Origin: Spirodela intermedia
Lineage: Eukaryota; Streptophyta; Magnoliopsida; Alismatales; Araceae
Direction: 5' to 3'
NCBI GenBank assembly: GCA_902729315.2
Contig: LR746265.1
Location: forward strand, 2,274,892 to 2,338,891
Length of the DNA stretch: 64,000 bases
Shown: one piece after another, positions 33,222 to 46,294 of the stretch
Position numbering within the stretch: position 1 is the stretch's first letter
Layout of the letters: every line of letters begins with the position of its first letter
Made by a program: the position numbers and the translations under genes
Notes under the pieces: generated by a model
Seen by the model: only the letters and a program-made list of their open reading frames with translations
Told to the model about the DNA's origin: nothing
The model's database searches: none

Positions 33222-34074
33222 GGGGGGAAGAGGCCCAGAAAACCTCCAAATCTCATGATCCCTGAGACGTTTCGGCCCTTGCTGACTCTAGAGCAAGTCA
33301 GGAATCGATAGACGCCGCTCCTCGAATCCGCTCCTCTACGCGGGCGCCCATTCCTGTAGCCACAACGACATCTCTGGAGTTTTCACCTGCGGCAGGACGG
33401 CCCCTTCCGACTTCGCAGATCGCTACAGGCCACACGACGCTGAGGAGCCCCTGGTTCTTCACTAGGGCTTCGAAAAACCTTAGAATTCAGACCCCCATCA
33501 ATTTTCGTCCCTCTCCTTTTTTATAAATAAATATTTTGTACTTTAAGTACCTTAAATGAAAATTATTAGTGGAAAATGTCAGTGATTAATTAATTAGCTA
33601 TAGAAAATAAAACTTCCATCTGCCGATCTTGCCCCCTTTAATATGCACGTGATATATAGAATTCTCTTTAATAATAAGATTTCAGTTCTCACGGGGCTCC
33701 TAAACGAGTCAACCTGAATCTTTCATTTTTTTTGCCATCCGTTTACCCAAACATATTATTAAAATAAAATTACTTAAGATGCTCATTTATTTTAAAATAT
33801 ATATTATTATTTATATGCGGATTTTCATCACAACATAGATCAATGATGTGACCATGCTCGGCTGATTCATGCCTGCATAAATTTGGTATAATCTTAAAAT
33901 ATAATTTAAATAAATTCCCAATTGTTTTGGTTTCGAAGCAAATTCATGACGGCACTTTATCGGATATTTATGAACCTACGCAGAAACTATATTTGCGAAG
34001 AGCACCAAGAAAAAATAAGTCGACGCGACAGAAGACCCCAAACAAAAAGAAATTGTAAATTAAACCCTCCCCGA
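33222..34074. other. Intergenic: PPR promoter side and 3' side of the LTI65-like gene
   Basis: Positions 33520-33930 are strongly AT-rich. No gene, RNA or repeat with a partner in the window was recognised. Confidence 0.5.
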
Positions 34075-35548
34075 TCAGTTGGTCGACTCCTGAAGTCTCG
34101 GAGCATCTTCTTTAGAGGAGGGAGTGGCCTCCTCTCTAGCTCTCGTCTGCGACGAGTACGGTCCTCCGAACACGGAGGCGACGGCACCCTTTATCTTGCC
34201 CACCACTCCCTTCCTAGACTTCTTCTCTCCGGACGGCGTTGCCGCCGCCGCCAGCGGCGGCGGCGGCGGCTTTTCTTCCCCTTCCTCTCGGATGTCACCT
34301 TCGTCCTCTTTCCGCTTCTGGATAGTCTCCGATATTACCTCGCACAGGGCCCTGTCCTCCTCCCCCGGGCTCAACTTCTCCGCAAGGTACTCCTTCATCG
34401 ATACCCACATGTCCGCTGGTTGGGTTCCTTCAGCTCCAGATGGACGCCGTTGTTCTTCATTCGCCACCTCCTGGTGCTGCTGCTGCGGCGGCGGCGGCGG
34501 AGGTGCCGCCGCAGCCGTCCCCCCACCCGTCGTCTTCTCGTACATCGTCTCGGCAATCTTCTTCCCGTACTCTGCGGATTCCACCGCCGCGGAGACGGCG
34601 GCCTCCTTCGCGTGAACTGCTTTATCGACGAGGGCCGACGATATTTTCTCCTTGTAGCTCATTTCGCTTTGCGGCTGCAGCTGTTCGGTCTCTCCTTTGG
34701 ATGCAGTCTGAGCCTCTTCTCCACGAATGGTGGCGGCGGGGGACTCCGCCGGTGAAGGCTCCGTCTTCTTCTCCTCTTCCTTCTTGGGTCCATCCTCCGT
34801 CGACATGGCCTGGAAAGAACTGATAAATCCAGGCTCGGGTTCACCTGTAAGACAAGGAGCACGCATTACAAGAGAAAAATAATGATGCTCAATAGGCGGG
34901 TTACTAAGGGTTTTCCAGTACCTGCAGAAGGAAGGCCGGTGGACCGGTCGCTTCCGGGCACCGGCGGCGCTTCGGTTCCGATCTTCGGCGCTCCGGTGTC
35001 CTCTTCCAGGTTCCCCGCGGCGGCGGCGCCTAGTTTGACCCCCTCTTCCGGCGGAGCTTCCTCGTGACTCGCTACGAATCTCCATGCAGCTTCACTCTTG
35101 TACACTGCAACTCTCATAGAGACATGATCAACTGCTAAAACCCGGTGATTAGACATCCTGCTTCTAAGGAGGAGATGGATTTGGCATACCCGGGGCGCCG
35201 TGGACCTCTGCATCCTCTTCCGTCTCTTCCTCGGAGAGTCCTTCTTCCTCTTCCTCTTCGTCGTCGCGGTGGTGTTCCTCCCCATGCTCGTGCTTCCTCT
35301 TACCGATCGTCTCCTTTATCTTCTTCGCCTTCTCCTTCACCTTCTTTAGAACCGATTTCTTCTCATGGTGCTCTTCCTCGTGGCCTGAGACGGCAAACGA
35401 ATCACAAACAGCAGGAAAAAGGGCGGATTCCATAAACGAAGATCTTTGAGCAAGAACTTGATGGACTTCGCCACAAGCAGGAAAAAGGGTGTGAGCTCGT
35501 TCTCTCTTCACCTTCTTCGAGTACATGGCGGTGCTCGGGGGCGTCCAT
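34075..35548 (-). CDS. LTI65/LTI78 (RD29/CAP160) family stress protein
   Basis: Four exons: 35548-35512, 35384-35190, 35104-34922 and 34844-34075. Phases 1, 1, 1 give 394 residues. The start was chosen because MDAPEHRHVLEE joins in phase to GHEEEHHEKKSVLKKVKEKA, the conserved N-terminal block of LTI65 proteins. An acidic run follows, then SYKEKISSALVDKAVHAKEA, similar to the YTDKISSA repeats. The family-defining CAP160 motif reads MKEYLAEKLSPGEEDRALCE VISE, and a Lys-rich GVVGKIKGAVASVFGG end is present. It is shorter than Arabidopsis RD29A/B, with a Pro/Gln insertion. Family members are hydrophilic, disordered and induced by drought, cold or ABA; their molecular role is unclear. A perfect ABRE lies upstream. 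The gene is divergent from SHOC1. Confidence 0.88.
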
Positions 35549-35700
35549 TGTCCAGAAACTAGCCAAGGATGATAACAAGAACAGGGGACGAGATAACCGG
35601 CAACGGGGCCTTTAGATAGATATAAGGGCTTGGAGCTTAGAGATAAACTTTCAGAGTTCCCATGGCGGTCATTGCTTTCGCCAGCTCTTCCGTCAGCGAG

Positions 35701-35708
35701 GACACGTC
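35701..35708 (-). promoter_or_regulatory. ABRE (GACGTGTC)
   Basis: The minus strand reads GACGTGTC, matching the ABA-response element ACGTGKC, about 150 bp upstream of the LTI65-like start codon. This fits ABA/drought induction known for RD29B-type genes. Confidence 0.65.
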
Positions 35709-35910
35709 GCTCCCTTGCAGCCGTGGCGCCTTCATTTGGTGGCAAGTGGTTCCAGTCTAATGGGAAGAGACGAACGGCGGAGATTGAAAAGATGGTGATT
35801 GATCTGAGATCGAGGATCATAAGTAATCCAATGGTCCCACTAAATCCATTGCCGATGTGGCCGCGAAGTGGGACCCCGGGTGCTCGGCCGTTGTTCACGC
35901 TGTCAGAAGG

Positions 35911-35918
35911 TATATAAA
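35911..35918 (+). promoter_or_regulatory. TATA box, probably of SHOC1
   Basis: TATATAAA lies on the plus strand about 135 bp upstream of the SHOC1 start codon, leaving a plausible 5' leader of roughly 100 bp. Confidence 0.55.
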
Positions 35919-36052
35919 AGGAAATTGAATCAAGCGCGCGGTTTCGTATTCCGGAAGGATTTCTTCCACCCGCTCTGTAATCCATTTCTTCTCCGGTCCT
36001 GGGGAAGGAGGATTGGAAGCAGAAGAAACCGGAGACCTGGGAGAGGTCAGGA

Positions 36053-39000
36053 ATGAGGACTCGGTTTCTAAGCAAGGACTACTTCTTTGCTGACGGCGTT
36101 GTTGAATCCCTGCGAGGCTTTGCGTTCCTGACGCTCCCAGCTCCATGTCTTCCTGCTCTCCATCCTCCGTGTGCGGGAGGAATGTTTTCATACGATTTAG
36201 ACATCTGTGTAGATTTTCCGAACGGATCGACGATCGATAAGTTTCCATTTGATCGAGCGCTCTCTCAGTTCCTCTCAGATGTAGTCCCGGAAGTTTCATC
36301 CGCCGGAGAGCAGAAATCCCCGAGGATAAGCGCTCAGAATGCGGGATCTGAAGAGAGTGGGATGGTGATATCGCAGGTAATGCGACAATATGAATAAATT
36401 TTTTTACTATCGCAAAATTCTTCTGTTGTTTCTGATTTCCGTTGTTTTATGATAGATTTCGCCTCAATAAGGAGAAGACGTCCGTGCTGTAGGTTTTTCG
36501 GAGTCTAATGAATATTATTTTCTAGGAAGCCGATGATTTCCTCTGTGAAGGCAAGGAACTCGCAGGACACAATAAATACGAGTCACAAACTTATCATTCA
36601 GAGATTACGAAGGTGGAATTGATAATTTGGCCTCTTTGATCTATTGTAGACAGCCCCTGGACCCTCCTATTTTCGTTTTTTTATTTCTTTTAATGTAGTT
36701 CTTGCTTACCTAGAAAAAAATGGATAAAACAACAAACACCACTTCTAATGTTATAATGAATTCGATTGGGAAGTCCACTGGCAACAAGAAGGGGATTCAC
36801 TAACTCGTTATTTAGTACGAATGAGTGAAATGAGGGAATTCATAAAAATAATTCAACAGGCTCTAGAAGGAATTCCGGGGGGACCCTATGAAAATTTGGA
36901 AGTCCGACGCTTTGATAGAACAAAAGATTCCGAATGGAATGATTTTGAATATAGATCCCCCTCGTACTGCTTTCTATGGCCTTTTCAATTATTCTATCTT
37001 CTTTGTTTCATTTTCATAGGTTCACGATCGTTTCGTTGGCTGCAAGGGAAATGAATCATTTGAAATAATCCAATTTGAAATAGTCGAAGTGGACTCTTTC
37101 CAAGTAAGATTCTATGTACCAATTTTACCATTTCTGTTCTCTGTCATTAAATACTCGGGTACTTTTCTTGTGATTTGATGATGCAGAGAGAGGATATTAT
37201 CCCTTCTAAAGTTGATGATGAAGGAATCAGATTTGGCACTGCGGGCTTTGGAATTTCTGTGGTAAATTTTCCTCTTCTAACTCATCTGTCATGTGTTTTT
37301 TTTCTGTAGGTGTTTCCTGTATGAAACTTTACATTTCATTTGGTTCTTCGAGAAAAAACGAATAGAAGCATTAAGTTTATAGGCATATACGTTTCTCCTT
37401 CGACCTCGGGACCCGAACACCGTCGTTAGCTTCTTTTTTTGTTGTAAAATTGTGTAGCTCATTATTTCTTTAGCACTTTCCGCGCGGTGCCTTGCTATGA
37501 CGAGAGAAGAGCTTTTCTCCTTTCCTTATTTTTAATATATAAATAATATAGTTATTAATTTAGCTGTCATTTTTATCATTATCTGGTGATAAGCAGTGGT
37601 TGGAAGGCATGCGTCTCTTTTAGGTATCTATGTGGTTAAATGTTTGATACTTGTAAGGGTAGTGTCCATATTTGTCTAGACATTCAAATTTCGGTTGATT
37701 GTATCCACTCATATGGATGTGCAATAACCTGTAAGATGTTGCCGAATACAGTAAGCTAGAAATCCAAAAATCATCAGAGAGGGATTCTTGTACTAAGATC
37801 AAAATAAGATCAAAATAATAATTAAGTTCCCTCTGGTTTACCGTCTAAAAACGTGTTATTACCAACTCTCACTCAGATATAAATCATCTTTTCTCTCAGT
37901 GGATTCAGCATGTTTTATCCAACATTTAACTTTTTTTTCTTGCAATGCTACACGTGATCTTCTGCTCTCATGTACGCATTGTTCCATACAAAATAGTGCG
38001 CCGTCTTTTTCTTTATTTATTTCTTCATAAGTATAAACTCAATATGTATATTTAATGAGAGACTTGGCATACATGTTTGACATGAAAAGTCGTTCTTTCC
38101 GGAAACTAATATTCCAGTATGAATCACTAAAGCAGCCTCGCTTTGTGTTATGAAACTTTTTTAATAAAGACGTACGGAAAAAAGACGCGAACAGATTGTT
38201 GATGTTGATATTATAAAAAAAATCACCGATGATGTACAGTGCTAAAAGAAGCAACTTGAGGGCTGAGGAGGTTCAATACATTAAAGCTTTTCCTTGGACG
38301 AAAATATGATCTCCAATCATCTGAATCGATCTTGTCGTTATCTGCAGGATGTGGTCTTCGTTGAACCGTTTGAAACAATTCCTTATCCGAAAGAAGTTTA
38401 TGATTCAACTTATTTAGTTGAGAACATCCTTGTGAATTCGAATCTAGATCGTGGAGGTTTTCATCCTGCAGAGGATAGTTGCACATTTAATGGGACATTA
38501 GTGGGCTTTAACACGTTACCTAGATTTGAAGTGAGAGAGATATGTTTCAAACATGATAAATGTCCATGCTCAGAAGCATTCAATATTTTGGTTCCCTATT
38601 TGAAGGATGACCACGTTCAAGGTAGTGAGAACAGTGCCATTCCAAAGGATTTCAATACACAGCCAATAGATTACGATATTCTAAAATATTCCTCAGTGAA
38701 AGCTCCAGCAGAGCAAATTCCTGACTGTATACCCATATCCCTCAATTTTATCATAGACATGGATATTTTGAGTTTGAAGGGTAATATTTTTCAGGTAAAA
38801 GGTACAGCGTTATGTCCAGGAGAATCAAATGGCAATTATTTTCAGACACCCTGCTTAGTTAGTCTGCAGGAGGTTCAGATTCTCGACTTGTTTACCTTTG
38901 ACTGCTTTCCGATGCTTGGTATTGCAGAAACAGTCGAGGATAAAGAAACATTTAACCCAAAAAATAACGAGGATATTCTTCCAATCGAGAGCTTTTATGA

Positions 39001-42000
39001 ATCTGTTATCAGTTCTGAGCTATGTTTGGTGGATGATACTTTTAAATCATTGCCTACGCCCATCCTTTGTGAGGACAAGAAGTTAACATCTTTAAATTTG
39101 ATACTTGATAATATTCTAGGCGCCCAGAGAATGCATACTGTTTCTGCAAGTGATGGAATATATTTGGATTGGCATCCCTTGACAGAAGACACATGCAACC
39201 AGAAAACGTGTTCTACTCATATCAATTCACTGATGACAGTGCAGACGTATCACATTGCTCCAGACATGAAACTCCTGGAAGAAGAGTCGGTTGATTTTTA
39301 CATAAACATCTTGGATGATCGTTTCGAAGTTTCCGACATTTCGGAGAATCAAAAATCACCCAGAAAGCTAAATCGTTCTACCTTGAACACCGATAAAGTT
39401 CTTGCAAATTGTGCATCCTCTCATATCCTTCAAACTGAAAACAAAATTGAACAGAAATTAAGAAATCAAAATACTGACAGGGTTTCTTTCCTATTTGGAA
39501 CCATGTCACAATCCAATGATTTGAATTTTTTTGTAAATGCTCGTCGAGGCATTACTAGTAAAACTAGTTCAGGTGACACAGAGAAGCAATGTACTCGGGG
39601 AGTTGCAATCCCTCCCTCTGCTTCCGCCGGCACAGCTGCTTTGTCGGATTCTGCTGTAGTTGTAGTTCACCATGGGAATGTTGAAGAGCACCTGGCTGTT
39701 CTTTCTGATCACATTCTGGAGATAGTTCGTAACATTCAGAAAACTTATTTAGCTGTTTTGAAAAATGAGACAGATTTACAACAGAACCTGCATTCATTTC
39801 CAGTACCGGAAGACTTGGAGCTCCTAAAATTTCCAACATTGAAGATGATGGCACTTGTTACAAAAATGTCCTCTGAAAATGAAGGGTTTTTACCTCTTAT
39901 CGGACTCGGCGTGATGAAACAGTTAGCGCATTTCTTATGCTACTTTGGGATTCATACTGCCCATAACTACATGAGGAAAATATCTCAAGAAAGTGAGTAC
40001 CTGAAGACGAGATTAAGTTCTACGTACTACCTGGTTAAAGACGCTCTCAGGAAGGCTGAAAAGGGTCATTTAGAATCACATCCTGTGCTATCTATTATTG
40101 AGGGTATACTCAAGAGAAAAACACGCCAAAAGCGGGAAAAAACATTAATTGTGGCCGAGAAACTTTTCTGGTACCCTTTAAGTAGAAAGTTAACCTCCAT
40201 GAAAATAAAGTTTCATGAATTAGTTCATTCGAATGATGTTGTGGAACATCCAGATATCCGACACCAGGAACTCAGAAATTCCATTTTGGAAGCTCTTCCA
40301 CATTCAGATTGTTTTATTGTTTCACTCGAGTAAGATCTCTGCACTGGACTTCAATAGGCAATATGATTTTTTTAGTGTTAAAACATTAATCTTTCTTGTA
40401 TGATAACAATTTTTTTTTTGGGCGTGGTGATATCTGTTTCATCATTCGTGTTGTTTTTGAGAAACTGAACATATATGCCGTGATTCTTGGACATAGACTT
40501 TCCTTGCTTTATTTTTTATTTATTCTGATATCATACACCCTCTCATTTTTATTTTATACTACAGTCGTTAGATCTTAAAATACTTCTGTTCAGGTGTGAG
40601 CCACCATTACCTCTGTTAATATTACTACAAAACTGTGGATTGACTTTGGTAGTCGGTATTACTGATTTGATAATCAACCCCAAAATTTTCAACGCTCATA
40701 ATTTCATTGCCATTGAATCTTATCCTGTCAATCTGAAATGAAATATAACAATTTATTGGAGATATTCTTGTGGTTTTTAACATTCTTTAACGGTATGCTG
40801 TTGAACTGAAACTGTTATTTTATTTAACTTCTAAAGTCAGGCATTTACATCGTAATTTAAGCACGGTTATTATTATGATTATTTTTATGACGTGCTCCTT
40901 ATTTCTAAATAACGCAACATTCTCAATTATCCAAATGAATTATATTATTGAAAAAATTACTTCCTTACACACTTTTCGTCCTATTAGCTCTATATATTTT
41001 CCGTCGGTAATGAACTTAATGGATACGCAGAATTATTGTGTACGATTGCATGTGCGTGGAGAATTTTCGTATTGGTTTACCTGATATTCTTTACAAAAAG
41101 AAGAGCTTATGCTTCTGTCTGCTGACATATGGAACCTAAAGTTGACGATCGTTTCCTTAACTCGTTCAAGGCAAGTGTCTGAAACATTTCCGCTCAATAA
41201 ATTCTGCCATATCTTGGAATATGGAGGATGCCATGCTTCATCTAGAATCTGCAATCATACGGCAAAGTTAGTTCCCTCGCTTCAAGTTGACTTTATCAAA
41301 GTTAAGCTGGAAGACCACGCGGATGTGGTGTCATTCTGTGAAGGAGGATCTCAGCCACCTCAGTATATGATGGTAATACTCTTGAATTCCAAAGTCTTAC
41401 CCTAAACAATTTTCTGAATAAATTATTGACGTCGTAAAAACTTACAGGTTTTATGAGTAAATGGGAATTTAAATTAGCATATGGATATTTTAAATGTGAA
41501 AAAAGACCTATGCAATTTTTTCAGTTCTTTTGTCCCATGTAAAGTTTTAGAGTTCAATTTTCTACAGTATTGAATATAGATTTAGAGTTCGAATTCATGC
41601 TGCAAAATTTCTGGCATCCTCTTTCCCTCTGTCTGTCTCGTTTCCTCTTCTTTGTTTTATTAAATCCAAAACGTTCGTCTCACAAACATTAACTGAAATT
41701 TAAAACTCGATTAATATCCCTTGGGAAGGAAAACTCTCATTTTCATGATAATTCCATGATAATCCTTAATATTATATGGTACTCTCATTTTCCCTGTTTA
41801 TCCATTTTTTCGTTGAAGTTATTTCATATCCATGGTGTTTTCATCTTTCACAGATACCGTCTATTGTTATCGTTTTTTATGTCTGCTATAATCACTCGTT
41901 CTTTGTCCTGAGAGAACCATAGTTTTGTCCCCACCGTTAATGCCCATAATTTCCTTCAACAGAGGATGCCCTGATTTCCTTCAACAGAGAATCCTAAGCA

Positions 42001-45000
42001 GCCTTTCCTCTTTGCATGCATCTTCGCTTATTTATTATTATATAATTTTTCCACATGATATTACTATTTTTAAAGTCAATAAACATGTTTATTTACATCC
42101 ATCCAACTAAGTTCATCTTCTGAACCGCGAAGATGCGCAAATGAGAGGACTAGCCGCTGTTTTTCTGAAATAGTCTTATTAATAGTTATCATCAATTTTT
42201 GACTTTCGACGGATAAAGTCTAGAATTAATCAATCTAATGAGGAAGGATGAGGCTTCCTGGAATTTTCCTTCCAGGAGCAGTTTTTTCTTTTCTTTAAAA
42301 GAGGGCCCAGTCATCTTAAACCCAAGTTCAGTCGTCGATCTACCTTAGGAACCAAATTACCTCTTCTGCCAGTCAACGGTGCGATCTCTTGGTTAAGAAC
42401 TCGAGGGGTTAAGTCAAATAATCTGAGGGGCTGGATGGCGTAACATTCCGATGTACTTCTTTATGTGCCATGTAAAGTTTAAAAATCCGAAGTACCTGAT
42501 TCTCATAATCTGTGCCCCATGAGACATTCTTTCCCGAGGCGTCGTACTGTTTTCATATCGTTTCTTGGCCAATCAGGACCTTGTGTTTCCTGGGCTTCTT
42601 GACCTTTCTTCTTCAAGTCATTTGGTAGAGATACTAGTTATCTGTCACATTTTACGGCAGAGTTTTCGTTCTTAGACCAGGAAGGGGACTCTTAACGGAT
42701 GCTTTTCTTGCAGGATATCAGAAGCAAATATGTTACAGACCTCCTAAAATTTTCGCCCAGCAGAGAGATTAGAAATGCAGTATCCTCAGAATCTGCCAAC
42801 AAAGTTGAAGCCACACGTGACGCTGAGTCGACATCAGGGGGGCCATATCCTAACAATACCTCTGCAAACTCGTCACCATCTCCTGAAACTGTTATCATCG
42901 TAAACATTCAAAATTCTGAAAAGGAAATGCTTATATCTCGAAGAAGCTCATACCAAAAGATCCTAGAAACAGAGAAAGCTGGGGTCCAAGTTGTGGAACG
43001 AGAGGTCGATCTGCCTTTGGACCTTATATTGACCGCTTCTGTTTGCCTGATATGGTATGATATAAAAAATGTGAGGATCGCAGCTGCAGAAACTGAAGAA
43101 AGTTCTAATATATCCCGGTTCATGGAGACTCTTGCAACAAGCATTCTGATGTCGGTCAGTTTTGCGTTTAGTGGTTGCATTCTGGTAATGGTTTCTACTT
43201 GTTAGTGGATCATGGTCTGTAAAGACAATAACTCATTTCTTCATGCATCATTTCATGTTCCTTCTCCCGTGCTTTCACGTTTTTCCAATGACCAACTATA
43301 AAAATTCATTTACATCTCTGTAATCAACTGATAACTAAGTTGGTAAGTTGCCGCTGTTTACCTTCAAGTGGTTCATAAATAAAATAAATTGTACATTGAA
43401 CCTCTAGTCTTTTGTGACTACGATCATACCTTGGTATGCAGGCAAAAAATTAACTAAAATGTCATTGATTGTTTGGAGTTATTTTATTTCTGTGGGGACT
43501 CACAAGCCTCACTAAGTATTCAACTTAAAAAAAAATCCTTCCCAATTTATTGATCCGGACCTTGTCATCATCACTCTTGTTTCGACCTTTATGCATATCT
43601 GGATGTGGAGCTTAATTAATAAAACTAGTTGCTACAAAAATGAATCCCATCAATGCTTTACCTTCGCAGATCTTTGAGGGAGAAAGCAACTTCTTTGAAG
43701 CAGTAATGGAATTTTCAGATGCACTCTATGCTGCGGCTGCTAGTTTGGATATCCACTTCCAGCTTTTCTGCTCATATTCACCTGAGTCAACTGATGAAAT
43801 AGTTCACGGCTGCATCAAGAACAGCGGTAGAATTAATAAAGGTCTTTATCCTGCCATGATGGAGTCAGAAACACTCGCAGAATCGTTCCTTACAGGATTT
43901 CCTTCCATAAATACTCTTTCAGCTCATGCCATATTGTCATCGTGTGGCATGCTCATAGAATTTCTTCGTTGGTCCTTGGAGGAAAGAATTCAAGCTGTTG
44001 GCAAGTATCAGGTACCAGACGAAAGTATGACTTTATTCAGTTACCTGTGCAGATATGGTGAGTTGGGGGAATCCAAGTCCGGAACGACAGAGTGTTCTTC
44101 CATTGACTCTGATCTTAGCAGTGGCAAAGTGCAATTCCACTGTAAAGGGCAACGCAGAAGTACATCCGATGCAATTAAATCGCCTATGGATGATCGCCTA
44201 CACTTCAGGCCGCAAAGTAATCCTGACAAAGACGTCTTTGAGTCTTCGAAGCAACCCAACCGATTTCGGATGGGGGATATCTTCAGTATGAAGGGAATGT
44301 TACAAAGAGCTGGAAATCATAAGAACCCCGGCATTGATGAGGTTCTAGGTGATAAATGGGACCTGAAAACTTCTGATAGTCATATTCTTGACCAGAATGG
44401 TGTTGGAGGCTGTGAACATGTTTGTGAAGATTTAAACGGTGAAGTAATCAACTGGAACTTTGACTTTTTAGACGACGGATTTCAATCCGCTGGAAATAAT
44501 GTTGATATCTCAAGAACTGAAACAATTACAGGAAAGTCTCAGCTAACCAGCAGGTATAGATATGGCAGTGCCAACAATGTCTTCCCACCCGCCTCAGATA
44601 TCAACTGTGATGATACCTGGGCTACCATGAAACATCATTATCAAGTACCAGAGATGAAAAATATCGGCAGGAAGAATAATGCAGCCTCTAAGGAGGATCT
44701 TTTGCTCGTAAACAGATATGGGAACTTCAAAAGAGAAAGTTACCCCCACGATCTTAATATTCTTGAATCAGCCAAGAGGCAAAAACTAATGACTAATTTT
44801 TGCGGAAATTTATTTACAAATGGAAACCATATGTCCAGAGAGCAGGAAGGCTCGACATCGACTGCTGATCTTTTAAACCGAATCAAAGAGAAGAGCAAAA
44901 TGAAACCGAAGCCTCTCCCATCCAATACATATTTTGATCGTCCTGGCAGCTCAAAGAATAGAGATAAGTGCTCTCTGAGACGAAGTCCGTCCACAGTTGA

Positions 45001-45647
45001 CAGTTACAGGTATCGAGGAGGTTGTAGACAAAAGACAACGTCCCGGCAAAAGTGCCATAGAAATATCGGGAAGCCACTTGGTCCATCCAAAGAGAAAAAT
45101 CCTTCCGCAGTCATGGTTCCTACGTGGACACCCACTGACAAGCGAGCAAGACTGGTAACTTTTTAAATATTGTAATATTTTACTTTCACTTGTAAGATTT
45201 TAAAATACATCATTGAGGTGTAGAACTCAAAAAAAGTTGTTACAACATATTCCCCATAATGAAGCCAATTAGCTCGGGGTTCTTACTCTTATCGAGCAAA
45301 ATATTCACGAATTTTATTCTGTTTCCAAATTATTTGTTTTTTCTGTAATTTTTTGCCTAAAATCTGTCCATTAGATGTCCGATAGAGGGATAGTCTAGTA
45401 CCAGCGACGTGTTGATCGCAGAAAGCATTAATATATAGACACCTGCGCATATGATGACCGCTGCACCGTGGGGAGGGGGAACACAGTTTAGTGAGTATCA
45501 AATGTACTAACACCAGCTATCTGACGATTGCAGAATCTTTCTTTCACAAGATATGGGCAAGAAAAGCAGAGCAAGCTGGTTTGGACAAATAGAAACTTTG
45601 CAGGTCCAGAGGGCAAAGGACGAAAGAGTCTTCGTGATGAAACTTAG
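36053..45647 (+). CDS. SHOC1: SHOC1 (SHORTAGE IN CHIASMATA 1 / ZIP2-like) meiotic crossover protein
   Basis: Nine exons: 36053-36376, 36526-36612, 37047-37103, 37187-37261, 38348-40329, 41171-41372, 42714-43184, 43670-45154 and 45534-45647. They join in phase into 1598 residues, near the Arabidopsis length. [11 protein letters not shown] is the conserved start. Conserved later blocks include [78 protein letters not shown] and [26 protein letters not shown], with a SIN-like helix-hairpin-helix region ([15 protein letters not shown]). The protein is XPF-nuclease-related but inactive as a nuclease. With PTD it binds recombination intermediates for class I (ZMM) crossovers. Exon 3 is the least certain because foreign DNA lies beside it, and an extra small exon between 37262 and 38347 cannot be excluded. 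Confidence 0.9.
36753..36955 (+). other. ndhH: Nuclear plastid DNA insert (ndhH fragment) in SHOC1 intron 2
   Basis: Translation gives [61 protein letters not shown]. This is an internal piece of plastid NADH dehydrogenase-like subunit H, in the same orientation as SHOC1. It is open throughout but lacks start and end, so it cannot make NdhH here. Similarity stops abruptly after the FEY codons. The origin of 36956-37046, between the insert and exon 3, is not recognised. Confidence 0.88.
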
Positions 45648-46294
45648 GTGACACGTGGAAGAGGATGCTTGTTTTTCTATATCTTCATTAGAACTATCGG
45701 TTTTAATTCTCACGGAAATTGAGGATATTCATTTAGCAATTAATTATCTTTTCTGGTGTCCGAAAATTTTTAAATATCATTGACGTGCTCGAAACTCTGC
45801 TCTGACAGTTGTCAACTTGTTATGGTCGAATGCACAGAATAGGTCGGTCTTGACTCCCATAGAACGTACCATGTTCTTCTTCTTTAAGATTATTAGGATT
45901 TTTGCGGTAAAGTACTCAGGTGCCAGTCCTTAGATTTGAAATCTCTCACGGGACATTGCCTTTACAGTTAAATTCACATATCGAAATTTTTTGCCCCGGC
46001 ATCTGTGACTGGCTCAGTAAAGTAATAGCTGACAGGGAAACTCAGATTTTATCCTCAAATAAAAAGAATGTGATATTTTACATTCTTAACATGTGGAAGG
46101 ACACCAAGTCTGTGACCCAGCTCGCGCTTGTTCGTTCCACCAAGGAGAAAAATGAGGTCGACATGAGGTAAAGAATATACTACCGCTATACATGTCATAT
46201 TGTTTCTTCACAAGTTCTTCTGGCAACGCATTTCCCGGAGAAAGGCAGATTCTACCTGTACAGAATCCGTTCTCCACCATTGGAAAATGTTGGA
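45648..46294. other. Intergenic between convergent SHOC1 and NT-C2 genes
   Basis: This carries both 3' untranslated regions. No further gene or repeat was seen. Confidence 0.5.

Larger units (their letters stand above)
35549..36052. promoter_or_regulatory. 504-bp shared promoter between LTI65-like gene (-) and SHOC1 (+)
   Basis: Only 504 bp lie between the two start codons. The region holds an ABRE for the minus-strand gene and a TATA box for the plus-strand gene. I saw no DRE/CRT core (RCCGAC) on either strand. Confidence 0.6.

Noticed and set aside
36753-36955. ndhH fragment as a functional gene
   Set aside because: It lacks both ends, lies in a nuclear intron and stops matching abruptly.
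40595-40740. In-phase open stretch after SHOC1 exon 5 (ECEPPLPLL...) with an acceptor-like CAG
   Set aside because: It joins in phase but ends in a stop and does not resemble the family, whereas the exon at 41171 continues SLE into [11 protein letters not shown], the conserved SHOC1 block.
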